A stretch of DNA of 64,000 nt from an uncultured Planococcus sp. (GCA_947493585.1 CANLRI010000002.1:1-64000), one strand, 5' to 3'. Positions 18,923 to 26,057 are shown, counted from the first letter of the stretch. Notes: a model not told the origin generated them from the sequence alone. A program made the numbers and translations.

Positions 18923-19128
18923 GTAACTTGAATCGTATACGGAAGCTGGAAGCGGAATTAAAGCCCTTGACTGTCCATACAACGCTTCTCACGCCAACGG
19001 ATGAGGAAATGGAACAATACATCAATGATGAGAAGAAATTGCCGAGCTGCTCAATTGAATGGGATCTAAAGCACCTTTCCGATAGAATGCTGCATAGATT
19101 GACCGAAATACAAACACAAGACATGTGA
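18919..19128 (+). CDS. Hypothetical element protein, 69 residues
   Basis: A small protein of unknown function. Its N-terminus NLNRIRKLEAELKPL resembles the start of the preceding protein (LNKLEQIQEAQ), so the two may be diverged relatives. It is the last gene of the rightward replication block, and a terminator follows at 19119. Confidence 0.55.
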   Translation: MSNLNRIRKLEAELKPLTVHTTLLTPTDEEMEQYINDEKKLPSCSIEWDLKHLSDRMLHRLTEIQTQDM

Positions 19129-19152
19129 ATTAGTGCATGTCTTTTTCTTTTT
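19119..19152 (+). terminator. Terminator of the rightward block of the element
   Basis: AGACATG (19119-19125) pairs with CATGTCT (19136-19142), followed by TTTTCTTTTTT. It separates the replication block from the toxin-antitoxin-chaperone cargo. Confidence 0.75.
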
Positions 19153-19690
19153 TGCCTATAACCCTTCAAAGAATGGAATCCTGGAGATTTTTATAAGGTC
19201 AGTATTCATAGGAGCGAAGATAAATAGCTTAGAATGCGGATGTCAGCAGGTTAGAAAATGTTAGTGTTTTTAATTCGACAAAAATTACAAAAATGACAGC
19301 TAAAACATCTGAAAACCCTTGTCCTGCCGCTCTTTTTGAAAAGAACTAATATGTATTTGTATTCCTTGGAGTTTGAAACGGATGTCTCACATCGTGCAAT
19401 TGAAGAATGGACTTAAAATAAACGCGTGGGCAGACACATAATGAAGCAGAGGATAAGTTTAGTTTTATAAATAAAATAAAGTGGGTTTTATTAATAGTTT
19501 ATTAAACATTAATGCAACTACAAGTGTTCTATGGGCTTTAATTTGAACGATAATAAATAGAAAGGAAATATGTCTAACTTGAGTGTAAAGTCGCTTAGAT
19601 TAGCTTATAACGATTTTAAATACCATTATATTTGTATTTTTAATTAAGTTTTTTTGTTATCATAGAGTTTTGTTTTTGTAAACAGTTTTG
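19153..19690. other. Gene-poor AT-rich stretch of the element
   Basis: About 540 bases with no convincing gene on either strand. The DNA is clearly more AT-rich than the replication block. Apart from simple T and A runs I see nothing assignable until the direct repeat TTTTGTAAAC at 19674 and 19686. The change in composition suggests the cargo to its right was acquired separately. Confidence 0.5.
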
Positions 19691-19804
19691 TAAACGATTT
19701 TGCTATACATTTGTATAGCAAGTAGGATAATATAATAAATACGTGCCTATATTTGACTGTACGGGACTGTGCGGGATTGTACGGGATTGTACGGGATTGT
19801 ACAG
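19674..19804 (+). promoter_or_regulatory. Control region of the toxin-antitoxin-chaperone operon
   Basis: Three ordered elements precede the operon. TTTTGTAAAC occurs twice (19674-19683, 19686-19695). A perfect palindrome GCTATACA-TT-TGTATAGC spans 19702-19719. A -10 TATAAT lies at 19731-19736, so the palindrome covers the expected -35 region. Then five tandem 10-bp units run from 19755 to 19804 (GACTGTACGG, GACTGTGCGG, GATTGTACGG twice, GATTGTACAG). The helical-turn spacing suggests cooperative protein binding on one DNA face, as expected of an autoregulated toxin-antitoxin operon. Confidence 0.6.
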
Positions 19805-19843
19805 ACCACAGCATTAAATTCACAGAAGTTGAGAGTTGATCTA

Positions 19844-20485
19844 ATGAAAATGATAAACTTTGAGGCTTATCATGGGACATCCTATACTAGAGCTCGGAGC
19901 ATTATAGAAGCAGGAGAGTTTGCACCAGTAAAAACAAGAGATGATCACTGGTTAGGACATGGGTCTTACTTCTTTAGAGAAGATCAAGAACAAGCTTCTA
20001 TTTGGGCGAAAAATAGATATCAAGAAGAGCCTGCAGTTATAGGCGTAAATGTTGAAATACCCCAAGAACGTTATTTGAATCTTGATTCAAGAGCAGGAGT
20101 AAGGTTTCTAATTGATCATTTAAAGGAATTAAAAAAACAAGGTCTTCAAATCGAGGGCGAGGATATAAAACTAAAAGGACCAGCGATAGCATGCTTAGTC
20201 TTTTCAGCTATAGATAAAGAATTAAAATGGGTAATATTCAAAACTTTTCCGGTAAAAAGTAGAAGATTTGATAATGATCAAAATTTAAAGAGTTTAAGCT
20301 TTAAACATAAAGGTGTTTTAATGAGCTTTGGTTTACAAGGTCCGCAAGTTTGTGTGCGGAATAATGAAGCGATAAAAAACATGAATATGGAAGAGGGCTC
20401 TGAGAAGAAAAACGTTGGTAAAGTATCTTTGGGCTCTAAAAGAAGGGAGAAGATTTCAGATGACGTATTCCGTTGGCAATCTTGA
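19844..20485 (+). CDS. ADP-ribosyltransferase-like protein, putative toxin of a TAC system
   Basis: A 213-residue protein with a pattern like the PARP/diphtheria-toxin class of ADP-ribosyltransferases. YHGTSYTRARSIIEAGEF carries the first-strand His (His10); LGHGSYFFREDQEQASIWA carries the Tyr (Tyr42); GPQVCVRNNEAI (residues 166-177) is a plausible last strand with Glu175. It is followed by an overlapping small acidic gene and a SecB-like chaperone. This T-A-C order matches CmdTAC, a known phage-defence system in which an ADP-ribosyltransferase modifies mRNA. ATG 19844 is used; ATG 19850 or the GTG at 19769 are alternatives. The assignment rests on motifs and context, not on a search. Confidence 0.7.
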   Translation: MKMINFEAYHGTSYTRARSIIEAGEFAPVKTRDDHWLGHGSYFFREDQEQASIWAKNRYQEEPAVIGVNVEIPQERYLNLDSRAGVRFLIDHLKELKKQGLQIEGEDIKLKGPAIACLVFSAIDKELKWVIFKTFPVKSRRFDNDQNLKSLSFKHKGVLMSFGLQGPQVCVRNNEAIKNMNMEEGSEKKNVGKVSLGSKRREKISDDVFRWQS

Positions 20486-20747
20486 GATTGAACGTATTGC
20501 AGAAGAACTAGGTCTTAAAGTGAGTTTTAATTCTCCGAAACCTGGAGTTTTAAATACTACTACTCAAGAACATAAAGACTTAGAGGAGTACTTCGAAGAT
20601 TTCTTTCATGATGGAGAATCAGAAGAGTTGGTTGAAGTAGAAGCATTGAGAGAAGTAAAATTGAGTATTAAGCGACCAAAGAAGAACGAGGGAAATCTAA
20701 AAGAATTTTTATACTTTGGCGATTATTCGTATCCATGGGCTGGCTAA
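20460..20747 (+). CDS. Small acidic protein, putative antitoxin of the TAC system
   Basis: A 95-residue acidic protein (EYFEDFFHDGESEELVEVEALREV) that I do not recognise by family. It overlaps the toxin gene by 26 bases, with AAGGGAG upstream of ATG 20460, as is common for antitoxins. The C-terminus is hydrophobic and aromatic (KEFLYFGDYSYPWAG). In TAC systems the antitoxin carries a C-terminal chaperone-addiction tail that makes it depend on the SecB-like chaperone, and this tail fits that role. Antitoxin function is inferred from position and these features. Confidence 0.6.
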   Translation: MTYSVGNLEIERIAEELGLKVSFNSPKPGVLNTTTQEHKDLEEYFEDFFHDGESEELVEVEALREVKLSIKRPKKNEGNLKEFLYFGDYSYPWAG

Positions 20748-20772
20748 GACATAACGATTTGAGGTAGTTATT

Positions 20773-21192
20773 ATGAAAGCAATGTTACAGTTTAAAAAAT
20801 TTAAAGTTATTGAAATGCAATATAAGTCTAGTTTTACTACAGATTTTGAAGATGAAATTTCACCTAGTTTTGGAATTCAAGTGAGTTTGAATGAAGAAAA
20901 TTCAAAACAGGCAATTGTAAGATTAGAGGTTGAAATAGGTGAAGGAGATCAGGAATCAGACTATTTGAAAGTAATAATTGCTGGGTTTTTCACTTTTGAA
21001 TCAGAAGCAGAAGAAGTGAGCGAAGACGTGATTTATCAATACTACGAAGTAAATGGAACAGCCATTCTATTTCCGTATTTAAGAAGTATAGTTTCTGATT
21101 TAACTAGCAAAGGTGATGAATCACCAATAATTTTGCCGACCCTTAATATCCCCGCAATGTTGAAAGCTAGAGCTGAAGAAGAAAACAAATGA
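20773..21192 (+). CDS. SecB-like chaperone of a TAC system
   Basis: A 139-residue protein whose C-terminal half matches SecB. Residues 94-111 (NGTAILFPYLRSIVSDLT) align with the SecB signature around ILFPYARE, and SKGDESPIILPTLNI (112-126) aligns with SRGTFPQLNLAPVNF of E. coli SecB. The N-terminal ~90 residues fit the SecB beta-sheet (FGIQVSLNEENSKQAIVRLEVEI). Firmicutes generally lack housekeeping SecB, so an orphan copy beside a toxin-antitoxin-like pair points to a TAC chaperone. It lies 25 bases after the putative antitoxin, and attR is about 160 bases downstream. Confidence 0.82.
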   Translation: MKAMLQFKKFKVIEMQYKSSFTTDFEDEISPSFGIQVSLNEENSKQAIVRLEVEIGEGDQESDYLKVIIAGFFTFESEAEEVSEDVIYQYYEVNGTAILFPYLRSIVSDLTSKGDESPIILPTLNIPAMLKARAEEENK

Positions 21193-21229
21193 TTTTTTTA
21201 AAGGAGAATCATAATTTTCTCTTTTTTGT

Positions 21230-21250
21230 GGGCAACAATCCGGCAACAAT
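21230..21250 (+). repeat. Paired direct repeats near attR (putative integrase arm sites)
   Basis: GGGCAACAAT (21230-21239) and CGGCAACAAT (21241-21250) repeat the pair near attL (11143-11163), with the same 11-base spacing. Confidence 0.6.
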
Positions 21251-21288
21251 GAATTGATTTTCCATGAAAACCTATACGAACAAAAAAC

Positions 21289-21315
21289 GAAAACCTTCTA
21301 TATAACAAGGTTTTC
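21289..21315. terminator. Hairpin at the right end of the element
   Basis: GAAAACCTT (21289-21297) pairs with AAGGTTTTC (21307-21315), with an A run on its left. It could terminate leftward transcription, or belong to the attachment region. Confidence 0.4.
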
Positions 21316-21350
21316 AAGATGCTGTAAAAAGCTATAATAGCCACTCTTCA

Positions 21351-21368
21351 ATGGGCGGCATGATGTAA
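21351..21368 (+). repeat. attR: attR core (18-bp direct repeat, right copy)
   Basis: An exact copy of the last 18 bases of groEL (ATGGGCGGCATGATGTAA). What follows, including the terminator at 21388, should be the original DNA downstream of groEL. Confidence 0.9.
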
Positions 21369-21387
21369 GTCATCAGCCCATTTAGAA

Positions 21388-21423
21388 AAATCCCCTCTCA
21401 CATCATGTGAGAGGGGATTTTTT
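21388..21423. terminator. Displaced host groEL terminator, also serving the SDR gene
   Basis: A perfect 14-bp stem (21388-21401 with 21407-21420) with A and T runs on either side. Before insertion it lay directly after the groEL stop. It can now end leftward transcription from the SDR gene. Confidence 0.85.
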
Positions 21424-21444
21424 GATATTGGAACGATAGGGATT

Positions 21445-22200
21445 CTACTTCCTCGAAGTGTACTGAAAAACCGGATCGATCAACTCAAACTCATAGCTCT
21501 CACTATTGACCTTGCCAACAACCTGTTCGCTATCATAAAGCTCCAGCATAAACTGTGCCATCTCTTTTGCGGTGTGGAACTTCTGCACATTGTCGCTATA
21601 GCTGAAATCGTCAAGCTCCCGCGCCGTTTTCACGAATTCGGTTTCGGTCATGGATGGTGCGAGTATTTTTACTTTCATGAGTGCGCCGTTATCCTGCAAT
21701 TCCTGGGCCAGTCCTTCTGTAAATGCGCTGACGTAAAATTTGGTCGCAGCGTATGTCACGGCATTTGGCACGAGTCTGTAGCCCAAGTCAGAGGATACGT
21801 TGATAAGCTGCGCACCTTTTTGGTCAGCATAGTCATGTGCATAAAGAGTGGAGAGGGTGGTGAGTGCTTCTATATTTACGCGAAGCATCTTTTCCGTTTT
21901 ATGTACATTTTGTTCAGCAATAGTTGCGCTGTTTCCGAAGCCGGCGTTGTTCACGAAGGTTTCGATGTCGTATTCCTTCAGGCTTTCGTACAGCGCATGG
22001 ACTTGCTCGCTTTCAGATAGGTCTGTCGGTTTGATGACGACTTCGAGATCGGCGTTCATGCCTTGAATGTTCTCTTTAAGCTTATTGAGCTCAGCTTCCC
22101 TTCTTGCGACAAGAATCAGGTTTTTGCCGCGTGCTGCGAAAGCGATAGCCGCTTCATATCCGATTCCTGAGCTGGCGCCTGTGATAACCGTGTACTTCAT
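21445..22200 (-). CDS. SDR family oxidoreductase
   Basis: A 251-residue short-chain dehydrogenase/reductase. The N-terminal TGASSGIGYEAAIAFAARG is the NAD(P)-binding TGxxxGxG motif. NNAG (FVNNAGFGNSA) follows, and the catalytic pair is YAATK after INVSS. An Arg doublet (VARRE) after strand 2 suggests NADP preference. ATG 22200 follows GGAGGG at 7 bases; the ORF runs further upstream without a ribosome site. The substrate is unknown. Confidence 0.9.
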   Translation of the reverse strand: MKYTVITGASSGIGYEAAIAFAARGKNLILVARREAELNKLKENIQGMNADLEVVIKPTDLSESEQVHALYESLKEYDIETFVNNAGFGNSATIAEQNVHKTEKMLRVNIEALTTLSTLYAHDYADQKGAQLINVSSDLGYRLVPNAVTYAATKFYVSAFTEGLAQELQDNGALMKVKILAPSMTETEFVKTARELDDFSYSDNVQKFHTAKEMAQFMLELYDSEQVVGKVNSESYEFELIDPVFQYTSRK

Positions 22201-22548
22201 GTGAATCCCTCCATTGAAATGAATAGATAGCAAGTGTACACAAACAATGAAACTTTCATGAAAGTATGCTGGCTCTTGAAGTGGAAGAAACAGCATTTTA
22301 TAAACTGGAATTTTAAATATTAGAGTGTTTGGAATTATGAGAGTTCTTAAATGAAGATTATACACTATTTTCCTGCTGGTAAAGAAACATACAGAATATC
22401 TTAGCGAGAAGTAGTACATGGAAATATCCTTTTCCAATTTAGTAGTATTTTTATAGTGTGATTTAGAAATCCTGTATTGCCATAAAATCAAAGCTCTGCT
22501 ATTGTATTAATCATATCAAATTACTCGGCATTAATACTGAGTACATAA
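22201..22548. other. Intergenic region between the SDR gene and the first S-box leader
   Basis: About 350 AT-rich bases with the divergent promoters of the SDR gene and the metQ unit. I see no gene, hairpin of note or repeat here. Confidence 0.4.
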
Positions 22549-22550
22549 TT

Positions 22551-22713
22551 TCTTATCCAGAGAAGTGGAGGGACTGGCCCTTTGAAGCTTCGGCAGCGGA
22601 ACAGATTGGATTCCAATTTGAAACTGTGCCAAATCCAGCAGGTGCGTGAGCGCTTGAGAGATGAGAAGAGCCGGACGGTGAGTCTCTCTTCTTTTTATGA
22701 AGAGGGACTTTTC
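22551..22713 (+). promoter_or_regulatory. SAM-I (S-box) riboswitch upstream of metQ
   Basis: The S-box core is clear: TCTTATCCAGAGAAG, GGAGGGACTGGCCC, then GTGCCAAATCCAGCAGG, closing with GATGAGA pairing to TCTTATC. The expression platform is a terminator, AGTCTCTCTTC (22681-22691) pairing with GAAGAGGGACT (22699-22709), followed by TTTTC. High SAM should stop transcription before metQ. This copy is more diverged in P3 than the other two. Confidence 0.9.
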
Positions 22714-22763
22714 TATTGGGCTACATTTCATTCAAAATAAAAAAGACCAAGGAGAGATGGCAG

Positions 22764-23591
22764 ATGAACAAGCGTTGGATTGGTGTATTGGGGATTTCGG
22801 GGTTACTGCTTGCGGGATGTGGCGATAGCGGGGAAGCTTCAGGAGATGATAAGAAAGAGGTGCGTGTCGGCTTTGGCGTCGGGACGTATGAGCAGCAATT
22901 CAAAGAAGGCATTTTGCCTATTTTAGAGGATAAAGGGTATAAAGTGGATACGACGACGTTTTCCCAGAACATGCAGTTGAACCCGGCGATGCAAGAAGGC
23001 TCGATCGATGCGAGCATTTTCCAGAGCACGGCATATATGGAAGGGATCAACGAGGAACTGGGTATGGACATGACCGGCATCGCCTTTGTGCCGAGCGCGC
23101 CTCAAGGCTTGTATTCGGTGAATCATCAATCCTTGGATGAGGTGAAGGACGGCTCGACTATCGGCTTGCCGAACGATCCGGTCAATCAGGAACGCGCAGT
23201 GCGCATCCTGGAAGAATTGGGATGGGTGACGGTGTCGGATGAGGCCGGCGTGACGGATTTTAATTTGAATGCCGTAGAACCTGCGGATTACGACCTGGAC
23301 TTGAAAGTATTGGACCCGGCGCAAATCCTCGTGTCGCTGCAGGACATCGACTTTGGCGTCGTCAACGGCAATTACATCGCCAATGCACCGGACCGCAAGA
23401 TTACCGACGCCTTGAAAATCGAGAACACACCGGAACAGCACCGGATTGTGGTGACGATCGAGGAAGAAAACGCGGATACCCAGTGGGCGAAAGATTTGAA
23501 GGACGCTTACGAATCCGAGGAATTCCAGGAATACATCGAGTCGAATGAGCAGTACGACGGCTTCATTTTGACAGAGGAATGGACGCAATAG
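22764..23591 (+). CDS. metQ: MetQ-like methionine ABC transporter substrate-binding lipoprotein
   Basis: A 275-residue NlpA/MetQ family lipoprotein. The signal peptide ends in a lipobox (LLLAGC, Cys at about residue 20), so it is anchored outside the membrane. EVRVGFGVGTYEQQFKEGILPILEDKGYKV begins the binding domain. ATG 22764 follows AAGGAGAG. The S-box leader supports a sulfur role. No metN or metI is adjacent, so it either serves a distant permease or binds another sulfur compound. A DszC-like flavoprotein follows 21 bases later. Confidence 0.85.
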   Translation: MNKRWIGVLGISGLLLAGCGDSGEASGDDKKEVRVGFGVGTYEQQFKEGILPILEDKGYKVDTTTFSQNMQLNPAMQEGSIDASIFQSTAYMEGINEELGMDMTGIAFVPSAPQGLYSVNHQSLDEVKDGSTIGLPNDPVNQERAVRILEELGWVTVSDEAGVTDFNLNAVEPADYDLDLKVLDPAQILVSLQDIDFGVVNGNYIANAPDRKITDALKIENTPEQHRIVVTIEEENADTQWAKDLKDAYESEEFQEYIESNEQYDGFILTEEWTQ

Positions 23592-23612
23592 ATAGAAGAA
23601 AGGTGAAGAATG

Positions 23613-24785
23613 ATGGATATCACAAAAGCGAAAACATTTGAAGAACGCATGGACATATTGAATGAGACGGTGGCGCCGTTTACGGAACGGGCTGCGCATA
23701 ACGATCTGGAGAGAAAATTTCCGTTCGATAATTTCAAGGAGCTGAAAGCGATCAATTACCCAGCGCTTACGATTCCAAAAGAATACGGCGGAGCGGGTAT
23801 CTCCTTGTCGGAGTTGCTGCGCTATCAAGAAGCAATCAGCCGGGCGGACGGATCGACGGGATTATCGATCGGCTGGCATATGGGCATTGTTCAAGACTTG
23901 GGCGAAACGAATAAATGGGATGAATCGGTGCTAGTGGCTTTATTTGATGATATTAAAGCACGCGGCGCGTTAATCAATAATTGCGCGACCGAAAAGCAGA
24001 CCGGCAGCCCTACAAGAGGCGGGAAACCGTCGACGACAGCCAGAAAAGTTGGCGGTTCGTGGGTGATCGATGGGCGCAAGTCGTTCACATCGATGGCGCC
24101 GGTGCTGGATTATTTCAACGTCACTGCGGTCATCGAAGAAACGGGAGAAGTCGGTCATTTCCTCGTGCCACGATCGGCTGAGGGCGTAGCGATCGATGAA
24201 ACTTGGGATAGTGTGGCGATGACCGGAACCGGTAGCCATGACTTGGTACTGACGGGTGTTCAGGTCGAAGAATCGGCGTTGGTCGAAATTAGTGTGCCTG
24301 GCAAAAAGCAGCCAGCGGGATGGCTTTTACATATTCCGGCGTGTTACCTCGGAATCGCTCAGGCAGCACAGGATTACGCGATTCGTTTTGCGCAAGATTA
24401 TTCGCCGAATAGCTTGAACGGACCGATCATCGAATTGCCGAACGTGAAACAAAAGATCGGACAAATCGAATTGGAATTGCAGCGGGCACGTCATTTCCTT
24501 TATTCCGTCGCGAAACAATGGGACGAATCGGACGAACAACAGCGCTCGCACATGGCTGCTGAACTTGGAGCCGTGAAAGTCGCGGTGACGAATTCGGCGG
24601 TCGACATCGTGGATCTCGCGATGCGGGTGGCCGGCGCACACAGCCTTTCGGAAAAATCACCTTTGCAGCGCTATTACCGGGATGTGCGGGCAGGTCTTCA
24701 CAACCCGCCGATGGAGGATATGCTCATTCCATCGCTTGCTGATTTTGCGATCGGTAAAGCGAAAGCGAAACAAACGGTTAAATAG
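23613..24785 (+). CDS. Acyl-CoA dehydrogenase family flavoprotein (DszC/SfnB-like)
   Basis: A 390-residue protein with the acyl-CoA dehydrogenase fold. The N-terminal helical domain, the middle flavin-contact region (MAPVLDYFNVTAVIEE and GTGSHDLVLTGVQV) and the C-terminal domain (MRVAGAHSLSEKSPLQRYYRDVRAGLHNPP) are present. Its place behind an S-box leader and metQ favours the DszC/SfnB branch, which are FMNH2-dependent monooxygenases of organosulfur compounds, over fatty-acid oxidation. ATG 23613 has better spacing from AAAGGTG than ATG 23610. A terminator follows. Confidence 0.82.
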   Translation: MDITKAKTFEERMDILNETVAPFTERAAHNDLERKFPFDNFKELKAINYPALTIPKEYGGAGISLSELLRYQEAISRADGSTGLSIGWHMGIVQDLGETNKWDESVLVALFDDIKARGALINNCATEKQTGSPTRGGKPSTTARKVGGSWVIDGRKSFTSMAPVLDYFNVTAVIEETGEVGHFLVPRSAEGVAIDETWDSVAMTGTGSHDLVLTGVQVEESALVEISVPGKKQPAGWLLHIPACYLGIAQAAQDYAIRFAQDYSPNSLNGPIIELPNVKQKIGQIELELQRARHFLYSVAKQWDESDEQQRSHMAAELGAVKVAVTNSAVDIVDLAMRVAGAHSLSEKSPLQRYYRDVRAGLHNPPMEDMLIPSLADFAIGKAKAKQTVK

Positions 24786-24789
24786 GAAA

Positions 24790-24830
24790 GAGCCGCTGAT
24801 CTTAAGGGATCGGCGGCTTTTGCTTTTTAT
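24790..24830 (+). terminator. Terminator of the metQ unit
   Basis: AGCCGCTGATC (24791-24801) pairs with GATCGGCGGCT (24808-24818), with one G-T wobble, then TTTGCTTTTT. Confidence 0.82.
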
Positions 24831-24894
24831 AATTGGAAAGATATAACGAATATAAGTGCAAATTATGTCGGCGCTTACATTAATTTTTCCTTAT

Positions 24895-24908
24895 GTGACA
24901 TCTGTCAC
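24895..24908. promoter_or_regulatory. Palindrome upstream of degV
   Basis: GTGACA-TC-TGTCAC is a perfect palindrome about 90 bases before degV. It may be an operator for a dimeric regulator; I cannot name one. Confidence 0.35.
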
Positions 24909-24996
24909 TAGCCGCTGGGGCCGCGCCTCCTGTACGTTAACTACAGCAGACAACTGCTTCCGATACGGAATTCGCATCTAGAGGGGAATTTTTAGA

Positions 24997-25842
24997 ATGA
25001 AAAAAATCGCATGGATCACGGATACAGCAGCGCAATTGGATGATGCATTCATTCAACGGCATCATGTCTATGTATTGCCCCTTAGTGTCGTGTTTGACGA
25101 CGGGTCGTACCGCGAGTCGATCGACCTGACACAAGGAGAATTTTACGATAAATTACGGGCGGCAAAAGTGTCGCCGAAAACTTCACAGCCGGCCATTGGG
25201 GAAATGACGGCCTTATACGAAAAATTACAGTCTGAAGGATATGATTTAGCTGTGGCGCTTCATTTATCGAGCGGTCTGTCGGGTACATACAATAGCGCGC
25301 TATCAGCTGCCGAAATGGCGGATTTCAAGGTGTATCCGGTCGACTCAAAAATCGGTTCGTTCCCGATGGGGAAAATGATCGAAATCGGCAATGAATTGTT
25401 CGCAGCCGGGAAAGAACCGGAAGAAGTCGTGGAAACGATCAATCAATTGACCACCAAATCGCATTTATCGTTCATTCCATCGAGTTTGAACCAATTGCAT
25501 AAAAGCGGCCGGGTGTCAGGGACGCAGGCATTTCTCAGCAATATCCTGAACATCAAAGTGGTCATCACCTTCGTTGATGGCGTCACGGTCATGAAAGAGA
25601 AAGTGCGTTCGAACAAACGAGCCAAGGAAAGCGTCAATACGGCGTTGCGCGCGGATATGGAGACGGGCATGGTCCCGGAAGTGGCAGTGATTCATTGCAA
25701 TAATGAAGCCGGCGCCGAAGTATGGAAAAACGAATTGATGAAGGAATTTTCCGGGCTGAAAGTGGAAGTTATTCCGTTGAGCGTCTGTGTGGGCGTCCAT
25801 GCCGGCGAAGGCACGACCGGCTTGAGCTGGGTCAGTTATTAA
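24997..25842 (+). CDS. DegV family fatty-acid-binding protein
   Basis: A 281-residue DegV (FakB-like) protein that binds a fatty acid, often for phosphorylation by FakA. The family's N-terminus is WITDTAAQLDDAFIQRHHVYVLPLSV; the TSQPAIGE motif (fatty-acid head-group site) and LSSGLSGTYNSA follow; SLNQLHKSGRVSG and VGVHAGEGTTGLSW end it. RBS AGAGGGGAA precedes ATG 24997. It stands alone with its own terminator. Confidence 0.92.
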   Translation: MKKIAWITDTAAQLDDAFIQRHHVYVLPLSVVFDDGSYRESIDLTQGEFYDKLRAAKVSPKTSQPAIGEMTALYEKLQSEGYDLAVALHLSSGLSGTYNSALSAAEMADFKVYPVDSKIGSFPMGKMIEIGNELFAAGKEPEEVVETINQLTTKSHLSFIPSSLNQLHKSGRVSGTQAFLSNILNIKVVITFVDGVTVMKEKVRSNKRAKESVNTALRADMETGMVPEVAVIHCNNEAGAEVWKNELMKEFSGLKVEVIPLSVCVGVHAGEGTTGLSWVSY

Positions 25843-25858
25843 AAAATTAGAGAACCAT

Positions 25859-25910
25859 CAAAAACCTTGGATCGGCTAGCATGTTGTGCGCTACGATCCA
25901 AGGTTTTTCT
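25859..25910 (+). terminator. Terminator of degV
   Basis: A 14-bp stem, AAAACCTTGGATCG (25861-25874) and CGATCCAAGGTTTT (25894-25907), with a T run. Confidence 0.9.
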
Positions 25911-26057
25911 GATTTTATGATGATTGAAGAAAGCTGTATACTCTGTCATTTTATGTTAAGCTTTAATAAATATAGTTAAAAATTGCCTATTACTAAATAA
26001 GTTAATTTTCCATAAATATGGAATTTACTAATCTGACAACAATTGAGGTGCTGGATG

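Larger units (their letters stand above)
11089..21368. mobile_element. Satellite-like integrative element inserted at the 3' end of groEL
   Basis: A ~10.3 kb element lies between two 18-bp copies of the groEL 3' end. It has an outward-reading tyrosine integrase next to attL, a divergent regulatory region, HTH and excisionase-like proteins, a primase-polymerase, a DUF3987 protein, a chain of small phage-like genes and a toxin-antitoxin-chaperone cargo next to attR. I see no capsid, tail, terminase, lysis or conjugation genes. This gene set fits a phage satellite or a non-conjugative integrative element. From memory, some staphylococcal pathogenicity islands also use a groEL-end site. Whether it excises or is mobilised by a helper cannot be told from sequence. 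Confidence 0.87.

Noticed and set aside
19755..19804. The 10-bp tandem repeats as a type III antitoxin RNA
   Set aside because: Type III antitoxin RNAs have longer units (over 20 bases) and precede an endoribonuclease toxin. Here the next gene looks like an ADP-ribosyltransferase and a protein antitoxin is available.
19644..19880. A 78-residue frame on the minus strand over the TAC control region
   Set aside because: It runs through the tandem repeats, has no ribosome site and shows low-quality composition; it is a by-product of the repeats.
11089..21368. An intact prophage or a conjugative element
   Set aside because: No terminase, portal, capsid, tail, lysis, relaxase or type IV secretion genes can be found in the block.
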